Positions 48,437 to 57,366 of a DNA stretch of 64,000 nucleotides are shown here, in pieces. Source of the stretch: WHSW01 sp963821345 (GTDB lineage: Bacteria; Actinomycetota; Thermoleophilia; Solirubrobacterales; 70-9); contig CAWGDM010000009.1 of assembly GCA_963821345.1 (NCBI GenBank), forward strand, positions 1 to 64,000, read 5' to 3'. Position 1 is the stretch's first letter, and each line of letters opens with the position of its first letter. A program made the translations under genes and the position numbers. The notes beneath the pieces were generated by a model. It did not search any database. It was not told where the DNA came from and worked only from the letters and a program-made list of their open reading frames with translations.

Positions 48437-50040
48437 ACGCCCGCCGACAACTCGCGCGCGAGGACGGCTTCACGATGATCGTCGCCCTGGTCGTGCTCAC
48501 CGTGACCATCCTGATGATCGCGGCCGCGTTCGTCGCCGCCAAGGGCGACATCGGCAACAGCCAGCACGACCTCGATGGCAAGCGCGCCTACTACGCCGCC
48601 CGCGCCGGGCTCGCCAACTTCCTCTACAAGGAGAACAAGAACACCGAGCTGTGGCAGACCTGCGCGACGCAGGCCCCGACCAAGGTCCCGGGCGCGCCCT
48701 CGAACGTCAAATTCTCCTACGTCCCGGTGCCCGCCAACGGCAACTCAACCTGCAGCACCTCGAACCCCGTCGGCACGATGATCGACTTCGCCACCGGCAG
48801 CTTCCGGATGAAGTTCACCGGCACGGTCAGCGACGCCGCCGGGCAGACGGTGGCGACGCGGACGATCGTCGGCCAGTTCCGCCGCGACTCCCCGCTGGAC
48901 TTCCTCTGGTACTCGAAGTACGAGACGCTCGACCCGAACACCTACGCGGACCCGGCCGCGCACCAGAACTGCGCCGCCTTCCTGCGCGACGGGCGTCCGT
49001 CGAGCTGCGGGACGATCAGCTGGATCAGTGGCGACAAGATCAACGGGCCGATGTACACCCAGGACCAGTACTCGATCTGCGGATCGCCGACCTTCGGCCG
49101 CGCGGGCGGCAGCGACGCGATCCTCACCGTCTCGCCGTCACCGGGCAAGGTGACGACCTCGGGCTGCAACGACAACTCGATCCTCAACGGCCCGCTGCTC
49201 GTCGACCAGCCGATCATTGAGCCGCCGCCCGACAACACGTTCCTTCTCAACTACGCGCAGTCGGACGGGATCGTGTTCACCGGCGCCACCGACGTCAGCA
49301 TGAGTGGCAACACGGCCACCGTGATCAGCCCCAACAGCGCCAGCACGATCGCCGGGGCGTCGGGCGACTGCAAGACCGGGTGCACCGTGAACATGGTCAA
49401 CGACCCGATCATCTATGTCACCAACGGCTCCTGCTCGGCGAGCTACTCGCCCTACTTCTCGCAGAGCGCCAACGTCTACAACAAGAGCTCGACCTGCGGC
49501 AACATGTACGTCTCCGGCAACTACACGACCTCGGTCACGCTGGCGGCCGCCAACGACATGGTCGTCGAGGGATCGATCACCACCAACCTCAGCGGCCCGG
49601 CGGTGCTCGGCATGGTCGCCAACAACTTCATCCGGGTCATGCACGGCGTCACCACGCGCTCCGGGACCACCCAGGGCCAGTGCGGATCGGCGGCCAACGT
49701 CGCCAGCCAGTCGCTGACCAGCCTGCGGATCGACGCCGCGATCCTGGCGCTCAATCACTCGTTCATCGTCGACAACTTCGACTGCGGGGCGCCGATCGGC
49801 GGCAGCCCGCCGAGCGCCGGCCTGATCGTCAACGGCGTGATCGCGCAGCTATTCCGTGGCACCGTCGGCACCACCTCGGGCGGCAGCTCGGTGACCGGCT
49901 ACCTGAAGAACTACACCTACGACGACCGGCTCGCGGTTCAGCAGCCGCCGTACCTGTTCGACCTCGCCTCGGCGGCCTGGCGGGTGGTTCGCGAGACCGG
50001 CTGCGTCCAGGGCAGCTCGGACTCGTCGGTCGCCTGCTAG
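48427..50040 (+). CDS. Minor pilin-like protein (PilX/GspK-like position)
   Basis: 537 aa. N-terminus with leader ending EDG and FTMIVALVVLTVTILMIAAA: here residue 5 is Val, not Glu, as in PilX/GspK-type subunits that start assembly. A long mature domain with about 18 Cys and many Gly/Ser/Asn turns has beta-helix-like parts (GNYTTSVTLAAANDMVVEGS). It overlaps the previous gene by 10 nt; an ATG two codons on is also possible. Probably the tip subunit; its size suggests a binding function. Confidence 0.8.
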   Translation: MRMNARRQLAREDGFTMIVALVVLTVTILMIAAAFVAAKGDIGNSQHDLDGKRAYYAARAGLANFLYKENKNTELWQTCATQAPTKVPGAPSNVKFSYVPVPANGNSTCSTSNPVGTMIDFATGSFRMKFTGTVSDAAGQTVATRTIVGQFRRDSPLDFLWYSKYETLDPNTYADPAAHQNCAAFLRDGRPSSCGTISWISGDKINGPMYTQDQYSICGSPTFGRAGGSDAILTVSPSPGKVTTSGCNDNSILNGPLLVDQPIIEPPPDNTFLLNYAQSDGIVFTGATDVSMSGNTATVISPNSASTIAGASGDCKTGCTVNMVNDPIIYVTNGSCSASYSPYFSQSANVYNKSSTCGNMYVSGNYTTSVTLAAANDMVVEGSITTNLSGPAVLGMVANNFIRVMHGVTTRSGTTQGQCGSAANVASQSLTSLRIDAAILALNHSFIVDNFDCGAPIGGSPPSAGLIVNGVIAQLFRGTVGTTSGGSSVTGYLKNYTYDDRLAVQQPPYLFDLASAAWRVVRETGCVQGSSDSSVAC

Positions 50041-50074
50041 ATCCGGCCTGGCCGCCGGATAGGGTCCGCCGTCG

Positions 50075-50839
50075 ATGGCCGGGTACGCCGCTCTAGCGTT
50101 CGTCGCCGGCGCCGTGATCGGCAGCTTCGTGACCGTGATCGCCCACCGGATCCCGCGGGGCGAGGGCGGGGTTGTCGCGGGTCGCTCGCGCTGCCCCGAT
50201 TGCGGCGCGACGATCGCCGCCTACGACAACATCCCGGTCGTCTCCTGGCTGCTGCTGCGCGGGCGCTGTCGCAACTGCGGCGAGTCGATCTCGGCGCGCT
50301 ACCCGCTGACCGAGGCGGGACTCGGCGTGCTCTGGGCCGGCACCGTGATCGCGCTCGGCACCGACGACGCCGGCGAGCTCGCGCTCGGCTTCGTGCTCTG
50401 CGCGGTCCTGACCGCGATCACGCTCACCGACCTCGAGCTGCGGATCATCCCCAACGCGTTCGTGCTTGCCGGGGCGATCGCCGGGGTGGCGATCGTGCTC
50501 GCCTTCGACCTTGGCGACCTCGACCAGCGCGCGATCGCGGTCGCGGCGGCCGGCGGGGCCTTCTTCTTGATCGCGCTCGCGTATCCGCGCGGGATGGGGA
50601 TGGGGGACGCGAAGCTGGTCGCGATGATGGCGATCTACCTCGGCCGCTCGATCGCCCCGGCGGTGCTCGTGGGCCTGATCGCCGGCTCGGTGGTCGGCCT
50701 GGCCCTGATCGCCCGCGAGGGCTCCGGGGCGCGCAAGCGCACGGTGCCGTTCGGGCCCTTCCTGGCGCTTGGCGGGGTCGTCGGCCTTTGGTTCGGCGAC
50801 GACATCGTCGACTGGTACCTGGATACGTTCACGGGCTGA
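50075..50839 (+). CDS. pilD: Prepilin leader peptidase/N-methyltransferase
   Basis: 254 aa. The N-terminal methyltransferase-side zinc motif has CPDCG and CRNCG. Catalytic aspartates are in TDLELRIIPN and GMGMGDAKL. About eight helices. It cleaves and methylates all the prepilins of this cluster. Starts 34 nt after the tip-like gene. Confidence 0.95.
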   Translation: MAGYAALAFVAGAVIGSFVTVIAHRIPRGEGGVVAGRSRCPDCGATIAAYDNIPVVSWLLLRGRCRNCGESISARYPLTEAGLGVLWAGTVIALGTDDAGELALGFVLCAVLTAITLTDLELRIIPNAFVLAGAIAGVAIVLAFDLGDLDQRAIAVAAAGGAFFLIALAYPRGMGMGDAKLVAMMAIYLGRSIAPAVLVGLIAGSVVGLALIAREGSGARKRTVPFGPFLALGGVVGLWFGDDIVDWYLDTFTG

Positions 50840-51008
50840 TCGCCACGCCTGGGAACGATCGTGCTCAGGCGCCAGCGGCGCTCAAGTCGGCGGCGGTTTC
50901 CGCCGATTGAGGGTTCCGGAGGGTTTTGCGGGCCCCGTTCCCGCCTTCCGCGCCCCATGATCGCCCTGAAAAAGAAGAATCCGCTCACGCAGCCGATCGG
51001 CCGCGCCC

Positions 51009-52088
51009 GTGGGCGTCGCCGGACTCGATATCGAGGCCGGCAGCGTCGCCGCGACCGCGCTTCAGGTCAACGGCGCGGTCACCGTCTCCGGCTACGGGGT
51101 CGCCCCGCTGGCCGCGGGGGCGGTCCGCGACGGCGAGGTACACGATCCCGAGGTGCTCGGCGACGCGATCAAGGAGCTGTTCGCCGCCCACAAGCTGCCC
51201 CGTGACGTCCGCGTCGGAATCGCCAACCAACGGGTCGCGGTGCGGACGATGCGGCTGCCGAAGATCGAGAATCGCGACGAGCTCGAGACCGCGATCCGGT
51301 TCGCCGCTCAGGATCACATCCCGATGCCGCTCGACCGCGCGGTGCTCGACTGGCAGGTGATCCCCGCGCTGCCGACCGAGGAGGGCGACGACGCGATCGA
51401 GGTGGTCGCCGTCGCCGCCCGCCGCGAGATGCTCGCCTCGCTGATCGAGGCGATCCGCCGGGCCGGTCTGCGGCTCGCCGGCATCGACCATTCCAGCTTC
51501 GCCCTGATCCGGGCGCTCGGCGGCGCCACCTCGCCGACCGCTCCGACCGCGGTGATCGACCCGGCGGCGACCGACGACCAGGCCCCCCAGGCGGTCGGCG
51601 GGACGCTCTATTGCCACCTTGGCGACATCACCAACCTCGCCGTCGCCCGCGGGCCCTTCTGCGTCTTCAGCCGCGCGCTCGGCTTTGGCATCGAGGGCAT
51701 CGCCCAGTCGCTGGCGGCGAACAGCGGGCTGACGCTCGAGCACGCCCGCCAGTGGCTCGTCCACGTCGGCCTCGACGCGCCCGTCGAGCAGCTCGAGGGC
51801 GACCCGCAGGTGAGTTCGGCGACCCGCGACTCGCTCGCCTCCGGCGCCGCGACCCTGGTCGACGAGCTGCGCCGATCGCTCGAGTACTACGCGGCGCTCG
51901 AGGGCGCGGTGCGGATCGACGACATCGTCGTCGCCGGGCCCGGCACGATGATCCCGGGGCTCGTCGATCGGCTCCAGCGCGAGCTGCCGCTGCCGCTTCG
52001 GGCCGCTGTCCCCGAGCCCCTGAACGGCGCTGCCGGCCCCGCGGCCGGCCGCCTGACCCTGTCCTACGGGCTCGGGCTGGAGGCCTGA
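51009..52088 (+). CDS. pilM: Type IV pilus assembly actin-like protein PilM
   Basis: 359 aa. VGVAGLDIEAGSVAATALQ is the phosphate-1-like motif of the actin/FtsA fold, followed by VRVGIANQRVAVRTMRLPKI and ETAIRFAAQDHIPMPLD, typical for PilM. The C-terminal third has IDDIVVAGPGTMIPGL. It binds the cytoplasmic N-terminus of PilN. The GTG start at 51009 has no ribosome site. An ATG at 50957 in another frame gives MIALKKKNPLTQPIGRARG, a credible PilM N-terminus, so a one-base error between 50957 and 51009 is possible. Confidence 0.9.
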   Translation: MGVAGLDIEAGSVAATALQVNGAVTVSGYGVAPLAAGAVRDGEVHDPEVLGDAIKELFAAHKLPRDVRVGIANQRVAVRTMRLPKIENRDELETAIRFAAQDHIPMPLDRAVLDWQVIPALPTEEGDDAIEVVAVAARREMLASLIEAIRRAGLRLAGIDHSSFALIRALGGATSPTAPTAVIDPAATDDQAPQAVGGTLYCHLGDITNLAVARGPFCVFSRALGFGIEGIAQSLAANSGLTLEHARQWLVHVGLDAPVEQLEGDPQVSSATRDSLASGAATLVDELRRSLEYYAALEGAVRIDDIVVAGPGTMIPGLVDRLQRELPLPLRAAVPEPLNGAAGPAAGRLTLSYGLGLEA

Positions 52089-52091
52089 GCC

Positions 52092-52985
52092 ATGCGCCCC
52101 GTCAACCTGATTCCGCCCGAGGATCGCCGCGGCGACCACGCCCCGCTGCGCGCCGGCGTCGCCTCGTACGCGATCGTCGCCGTTCTCGCCGTCGCCCTGA
52201 TCGGCCTCGTACTGGTGATCCTGACCAACAACAAGATCAGCGACAGCCAGACCGAGATCGCCGGCCTCGAGGCGCGCAAGGCACAGGCCGACCTGGCCGC
52301 GGCGAACCTGGCGCCCTACGACCAGTTTGCGAGCACCCAGCAGGCGCGCAGCCAGACGGTCAACAGCCTTGCCAAGAGCCGCTTCGACTGGGAGCGGGTG
52401 CTCAACGAGCTGGCCCTGGTGATTCCCGAGCGGGTGACGCTCGAGACCCTGACCGGGACCTCGAGCGCCGGTACGTCGGTCGCCGCCGACAGCTCCGGGT
52501 CCGCCGCCTCGACCGACGCCTCGGTCCTTGGTCCGTCGCTGCTGATCAGCGGCTGCGCCGACGGCCAGAAGGGCGTCGCCCGCCTGCTCGCCGCGCTGCG
52601 CGACATCGACGGCGTCACCCGGGTCGGGATGCAGAGCTCGGAGCTCGGCGACCAGGCCACCACCGCCGGCGAGACCGCGGCCGGCTCGACGACCGCCGAG
52701 GGCGGCAGCTGCCAGGTGAAGCCGAGCATCGCCAAGTTCCAGATCACCGTCGCCTTCGACGCGGTCCCGGTCCCGCCGGCCGCCCTGGCGCCGACCACGA
52801 CCCCGGCGAGCACGACCACCGAGACGGGCTCGACAACGACGACGACCTCGACCACGACCGCGCCGACCACCGGCGACGAGGACGTCGCCGCCGCGCAGGC
52901 CGAGCAGCAGTCGGCGGTCGACTCGGCCAACAACCAGATCTCCGACGCCAAGCACGAGGCCGCGACCGTGGGGGTGGGTAACTGA
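52092..52985 (+). CDS. pilN: Type IV pilus assembly protein PilN
   Basis: 297 aa. MRPVNLIPPEDRR is the conserved PilM-binding INLLP-type motif, followed by one membrane helix (AIVAVLAVALIGLVLVIL), a coiled coil, and the ferredoxin-like domain (WERVLNELALVIPERVTLE). The C-terminus is a long Thr-rich tail (residues 225-265) not typical for PilN. Four nt after pilM. Confidence 0.88.
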   Translation: MRPVNLIPPEDRRGDHAPLRAGVASYAIVAVLAVALIGLVLVILTNNKISDSQTEIAGLEARKAQADLAAANLAPYDQFASTQQARSQTVNSLAKSRFDWERVLNELALVIPERVTLETLTGTSSAGTSVAADSSGSAASTDASVLGPSLLISGCADGQKGVARLLAALRDIDGVTRVGMQSSELGDQATTAGETAAGSTTAEGGSCQVKPSIAKFQITVAFDAVPVPPAALAPTTTPASTTTETGSTTTTTSTTTAPTTGDEDVAAAQAEQQSAVDSANNQISDAKHEAATVGVGN

Positions 52986-53776
52986 TGAAGTCCACCGACC
53001 GGATGATCCTGCTGGGCGTCGCCGTGCTCGGGCTGGTGGCCGCGTTCTGGTTCCTGATCCTGGCGCCGAAGCGCGAGCAGGCCGCGGACCTGGAGAGCCA
53101 GGCCACCGACCTCCAGGTCCAGGTGGCTGACGCCGAGGCCGCCGCGGCGGCCGGGGCGGTCTCGAAGAAGGACTTCTCCGACAACTACCACGAGCTGATC
53201 GCCCTCGGCAAGGCGGTCCCCGTGGACGCCGACACTCCGAGCCTGCTGACCCAGCTGCAGCGGCTGTCGGTGCGCTCCGACGTCGACTTCCGCTCGATCA
53301 CCCTGGCCAGCGGCGCCGCCGGAGCGGCCGCTCCGGCCCCGGTGACCGCCGATCCCGCGACCGCGACCGAGGCGAGCGCCGCGCTGCTGCCGATCGGCGC
53401 CACCGTCGGCACCGCCGGGCTGCCGGTGATGCCCTACTCGCTGCAGTTCGAGGGCGGCTTCTTCGGGATCGCCGACTTCTTCGGCCAGGTCGACGGCATG
53501 GTCCAGACCGACGGCGACAAGACGACCGTGGACGGCCGGCTGCTGACGATCGACGGCTTCAGCCTCACCCATAGCGCCACGGTGCGGCCGGGCACCGAGG
53601 GCCCGGTGCTGAACGCCGCGGTCACCGCGACCAGCTACCTGACCCCCGCCGACGAAGGCATCACCGCCGGGGCTACCCCGACGGGCCCGGCGCCCGAGAC
53701 GGCGGTGCCGGCCGAGGGCGCGCCACCTGCATCCGGATCCGAGCCGGCGGTCTCCGCCGCGGTGGTGGCGAATTGA
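52985..53776 (+). CDS. pilO: Type IV pilus assembly protein PilO
   Basis: 263 aa with a membrane helix (ILLGVAVLGLVAAFWFLIL), coiled coil (about 28-60) and a ferredoxin-like domain with TPSLLTQLQRLSVRSDVDF and LQFEGGFFGIADFFGQVDG, as in PilO. A Pro/Ala-rich C-terminal tail follows. It shares one base with the pilN stop and overlaps the next start (TTGA). Forms the alignment complex with PilN. Confidence 0.88.
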   Translation: MKSTDRMILLGVAVLGLVAAFWFLILAPKREQAADLESQATDLQVQVADAEAAAAAGAVSKKDFSDNYHELIALGKAVPVDADTPSLLTQLQRLSVRSDVDFRSITLASGAAGAAAPAPVTADPATATEASAALLPIGATVGTAGLPVMPYSLQFEGGFFGIADFFGQVDGMVQTDGDKTTVDGRLLTIDGFSLTHSATVRPGTEGPVLNAAVTATSYLTPADEGITAGATPTGPAPETAVPAEGAPPASGSEPAVSAAVVAN

Positions 53777-54660
53777 GCGAGATCAAGCCCCCCCAGGCAG
53801 TCGTCGACGTCTACCGCGATCTTCGTGATCGCCATCTGCTGCTGCCGGCGATCGCGCTGCTGGTCGGGCTGGTGGCGGTGCCGATGCTGCTCAAGGGCTC
53901 CGACGAGCCGGTGCCGCCGCCGGTCCCGGTTGCCGCGGCGCCCGCGTCGGACTCCCAGCTGAGCGCCGCGGTGCTCGCCGACGACTCGGTCAGCGTCCGC
54001 AACTACCGCAAGCGGCTCGCCGCGCTGAAGAGCAAGAACCCGTTCCGCGAGGTGTTCAAGGCGCCGCCCGCGCCGTCCGATGACGCCGCCGCCAGCGCCA
54101 CCTCGGGTAGCGGCGCCGCGACCTCGACCTCCCCGAGTTCGAGTTCCTCCAGTGCCTCCAGTTCCTCAACGGGCGGGGCCTATCCGACCGAGACCGGTAC
54201 CGCCAGCGACCCGACGACGTCCGGCGGCGAGACCACGACCACCGACGAGAACGGCGGCAACGGCAACGGCGGCAACGGCGGCAACGGCGGCAACGAGCCG
54301 TCCGGCCAGGACGTCGACGTCGTCAATCACCTGGTCACCCGCCGCGTCGACCTGACCATCGGCCTGGAGGGCGACCCGAAGCTGCGCGAGAACGTCAAGC
54401 CGATGACCATCCTTCCCGATCCGGCCACCCCGGTCGTCGCCTACCTGGGCACCGACGAGAAGGGCAAGCGGGCCGCCTTCGTGGTCGCCAAGGAGGCGAC
54501 GCTCGCCGGCGGCACGGCCGCCTGCGTCCCGGCGCCCGAGAACTGCCTTTACATCACCCTGCAGAAGAACGAGACCGCGACCCTCGATTTCGGGCCTGAC
54601 GGACAGGTGTATGAACTCCGCCTGCTCGAGATCCGGGATGTCGAGCTGAAGGCCGAATAA
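53773..54660 (+). CDS. Pilus-cluster membrane protein in the PilP position
   Basis: 295 aa, TTG start overlapping the pilO stop. A cytoplasmic N-terminus, one helix (LLLPAIALLVGLVAVPMLL), a segment with KSKNPFREVF (the 'NPF' motif seen before HR domains in PilP/GspC-like proteins), a Ser-run and a GNGGNGG repeat linker (about 95-175), then a small globular domain (ENVKPMTILPDPATPVVAYL and on). By position and NPF motif it would be the functional partner of PilNO in a monoderm that has no secretin. Family not recognised with certainty. Confidence 0.65.
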   Translation: MSEIKPPQAVVDVYRDLRDRHLLLPAIALLVGLVAVPMLLKGSDEPVPPPVPVAAAPASDSQLSAAVLADDSVSVRNYRKRLAALKSKNPFREVFKAPPAPSDDAAASATSGSGAATSTSPSSSSSSASSSSTGGAYPTETGTASDPTTSGGETTTTDENGGNGNGGNGGNGGNEPSGQDVDVVNHLVTRRVDLTIGLEGDPKLRENVKPMTILPDPATPVVAYLGTDEKGKRAAFVVAKEATLAGGTAACVPAPENCLYITLQKNETATLDFGPDGQVYELRLLEIRDVELKAE

Positions 54661-54678
54661 GCGATCAGGGAACTGATC

Positions 54679-57306
54679 GTGAGCTCGATGGTGAACGTCT
54701 CGAGAGTGCGCGGCGTCCGCTACCTGGGCGCCGCATTGGTCTGCGCCACCATGCTCGCGCAGGCGGGAGCCGCAGACGCCGCCAAGTGCACCCAGAAGGG
54801 CACCGGCGGCGTCGACGTGCTCAAGGGCACCAACAAGAAGGACGTGCTCTGCGGCAAGGGCGGCGACGACGTGATGATCGGCAAGGGCGGCAACGACGTG
54901 CTCAAGGGGGCCGCGGGCAACGACACGCTGACCGCCAAGGGCGGCAACGACACGGTCAGCGGCGGCGCCGGCGACGACACGGTCAGCGGCGGCCCTGGAA
55001 ACGACACGCTCAAGGGCGGCGGCGGGACCGATGTCTCGGGGTTCTCGGACCTGCCGTCCGCGATCCAGGTCGACCTGGCTGCGGGGACGGTCGACGGCGA
55101 CGGCCACGACAAGATTTCGACCGTCGAGAACATCGTCGGCACCGCGTTTGACGATCGCATCGACGGCGACGCCGGGCCGAACGAGCTCAGCGGCGGCGAG
55201 GGCAACGACATGATCGTCGGCCGCCAGGGTGACGACGTGCTCAAGGGCCAGGACGGCCGCGACTCGACCACCTACGCGGCGGTCGCCAACCCGGTCGTGG
55301 CGAACCTGCGGAGCGGGACCGTCAGCGGCGACGGCAATGACGCGATCTCGGGAATCGAGAACTTGACCGGCTCGGCCTACGACGACGTGATCGAGGGCGA
55401 CACCGGGGACAACACCCTCGACGCAGGGCCGGGCCGCGACACGCTCTCGTTCGCCGGGGCGCCCGCCGGTGTGGTCGCCGACATCGGCGATGGCGGGGTC
55501 GACGCCGACGGCGACGACAGCGTGCAAGGCTTCGAGGACCTGATCGGCTCGGCCCACGACGATCGGCTCGTCGGCGGCCCGGGAGCCAACTCGATCAGTG
55601 GCGGGCCGGGTGCGGACGTCCTGATCGGGCTCGGCGGCAACGACCATCTCGACGGCCAGGATGGGGTTGACAAGGCGGCCTACGCCTACTCGAGCACGCC
55701 GATCGTCGCCGACCTGCGCGCCAGGACCGTAACCGGCGAAGGCAACGACACGCTCGACTCGGTCGAGAACGTGACCGGGTCCCCGCAGAGCGACACCTTC
55801 GCCGGGGATGCCGGCAACAACGTGTTCGACGGCGCCGAGGGTGCCGACACGATCAGTTTCGCCGCCTCGCCCGCGCTGGTGATCGCCGACCTCGGCTCCG
55901 GGGTCAGCACCGGCGACGGTTCGGACACCCTGCTTGGGATCGAGAACGCGCTCGGCTCGACTCATGCCGATTCGATCATCGGCTCCGACATCAGCAACTC
56001 GATCGCCGGCGGCCCGGGCGCCGACACGCTGGTCGGAGACGAGGGCAACGACCACATCTTCGGCGAGGACGGAGACGACGGCCTCTACGGCGGCAACGAC
56101 GACGACGAGATCTCGGGCGCCGCCGGCGACGACCATCTGGACGGCGGCGTCGGCGTCAACGACTGCGACGGCGGCAGCGGCAACAACAGCTTCGCCGGCA
56201 ACTGCGACGGCGACCCGCCGGCGCTGCCCGCCTTCTCGCTCAGCCCGAGCAGCGTCGATACCTCGGGCACGTCGCGGACAATCGACTTCACGCTCACCGC
56301 GACCGACGCCTCGGCCGGCGTCGACCCCGTCGCCTCGCAGGTGATCGTCCACGCCCCCGCCGGCTCCCCGACCTTCAGCGATGACCTTCAGCTGACCTCG
56401 GGCGACAAGGTGAACGGCACCTATTCGGCCTCGATCCAGCTCCCGCGCTACTCGGCACAGGGCTTCTGGACGGTCGACGTGAAGCTGGCCGACCAGGCCG
56501 GCAACGAGATCACCCTGACCAGCGCCCAGCTACAGAGCGCCGGGCTCGCCTATAGGTTCCAGCAGACCGGTGCCGGCGACACCGCGGCGCCGATCCTGGG
56601 CGCCGGTACCTTCGTCACCTCGCCGACCGCGATCGACACCGCGGGCGCCTCGCGGGTCGTGAACTTCGACTTCGACGCCACCGACGACCTCGCCGGAGTC
56701 GACCTCAGCGCGTCGAGCGTCACGGTGACCGGGCCGACCGGGGCCAGCTTCCAGTCGACCCTTCAGCTGGTTGGCGGCAGTCCGGTCAACGGCAGCTTCC
56801 ATGCCCAGGTGACGATCCCGCAATATTCGGCGCCGGGGACGTGGACGGTCGAGCTACTGCTGGTCGACGGCGCGTCGAACCAGGTCCTGCTCGAGCCGGC
56901 GCAGCTGAGCGGCAACTTCACCCAGACGGGCAACGGTGACACCACGGCGCCCACCCTGAGCGCCTTCACGGCCAGCCCGCTGCTGATCAACACCGCGGAG
57001 GTCGACCAGGTGGTCGACATCACGCTCGACGCGACCGACGACCTCTCCGGGGTCGATCCCGCGAGCTCGAAGGTGGTCGCGATCGACCCGATCAACCAAC
57101 CGCGTGGGGAGTCGCCGCTCATTCACACCACCGGCAACTCGTACACCGCCAGCATCACCGTTCCCCAGGGCTCGGCGACCGGGAGCTGGAAGCTCCAGGT
57201 CGAGCTCGTCGACGCCGTCGGCAACGTCCGGGTGATCACCAGCAGCCAGCTGATCGCCGCCGGCTTCCCCGGCACCTTCCAGAACGTCGCCCCCACGGGC
57301 ACCTGA
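54679..57306 (+). CDS. Secreted RTX-repeat protein with three Ig-like repeats
   Basis: 875 aa. Signal peptide (LGAALVCATMLAQAGAADA), then about 500 residues with several blocks of RTX nonapeptides (GGNDVLKGAAGNDTLTAKGG and similar), which bind calcium. Between blocks come repeats with the form ADLRxxTVxGxGNDxxxxxEN. The last 350 residues hold three copies of an about 110-residue Ig-like domain, each with a start like IDTAGASRVVNFDFDATDDL and a core YSAPGTWTVELLLVD. No type I secretion genes are nearby and the signal peptide implies Sec export. It follows the pilus operon by 18 nt; a surface or matrix adhesin is likely. GTG start. Confidence 0.85.
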   Translation: MSSMVNVSRVRGVRYLGAALVCATMLAQAGAADAAKCTQKGTGGVDVLKGTNKKDVLCGKGGDDVMIGKGGNDVLKGAAGNDTLTAKGGNDTVSGGAGDDTVSGGPGNDTLKGGGGTDVSGFSDLPSAIQVDLAAGTVDGDGHDKISTVENIVGTAFDDRIDGDAGPNELSGGEGNDMIVGRQGDDVLKGQDGRDSTTYAAVANPVVANLRSGTVSGDGNDAISGIENLTGSAYDDVIEGDTGDNTLDAGPGRDTLSFAGAPAGVVADIGDGGVDADGDDSVQGFEDLIGSAHDDRLVGGPGANSISGGPGADVLIGLGGNDHLDGQDGVDKAAYAYSSTPIVADLRARTVTGEGNDTLDSVENVTGSPQSDTFAGDAGNNVFDGAEGADTISFAASPALVIADLGSGVSTGDGSDTLLGIENALGSTHADSIIGSDISNSIAGGPGADTLVGDEGNDHIFGEDGDDGLYGGNDDDEISGAAGDDHLDGGVGVNDCDGGSGNNSFAGNCDGDPPALPAFSLSPSSVDTSGTSRTIDFTLTATDASAGVDPVASQVIVHAPAGSPTFSDDLQLTSGDKVNGTYSASIQLPRYSAQGFWTVDVKLADQAGNEITLTSAQLQSAGLAYRFQQTGAGDTAAPILGAGTFVTSPTAIDTAGASRVVNFDFDATDDLAGVDLSASSVTVTGPTGASFQSTLQLVGGSPVNGSFHAQVTIPQYSAPGTWTVELLLVDGASNQVLLEPAQLSGNFTQTGNGDTTAPTLSAFTASPLLINTAEVDQVVDITLDATDDLSGVDPASSKVVAIDPINQPRGESPLIHTTGNSYTASITVPQGSATGSWKLQVELVDAVGNVRVITSSQLIAAGFPGTFQNVAPTGT

Positions 57307-57309
57307 CCG

Positions 57310-57349
57310 GGCGCCGCACGGCGCCGCCCATCAGGCCACGGTCCGGCCT
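57310..57349 (+). terminator. Two hairpins between the RTX gene and aroC
   Basis: GGCGCC-GCAC-GGCGCC (57310-57325) and AGGCC-7 nt-GGCCT (57333-57349) follow the RTX stop. The second is followed by CTAAATTA. They would end the pilus/RTX transcript; the AT-rich end may double as the -10 region for aroC. Confidence 0.5.
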
Positions 57350-57366
57350 CTAAATTAGGCGGCCGG

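Noticed and set aside
50985..52955. 656-aa minus-strand frame over pilM and pilN
   Set aside because: Shadow of the pilus genes; no family signal.
54820..56220. DNA tandem repeat array or CRISPR in the RTX region
   Set aside because: The periodicity follows GGxGxD codons of the protein; units are degenerate and there are no spacers.
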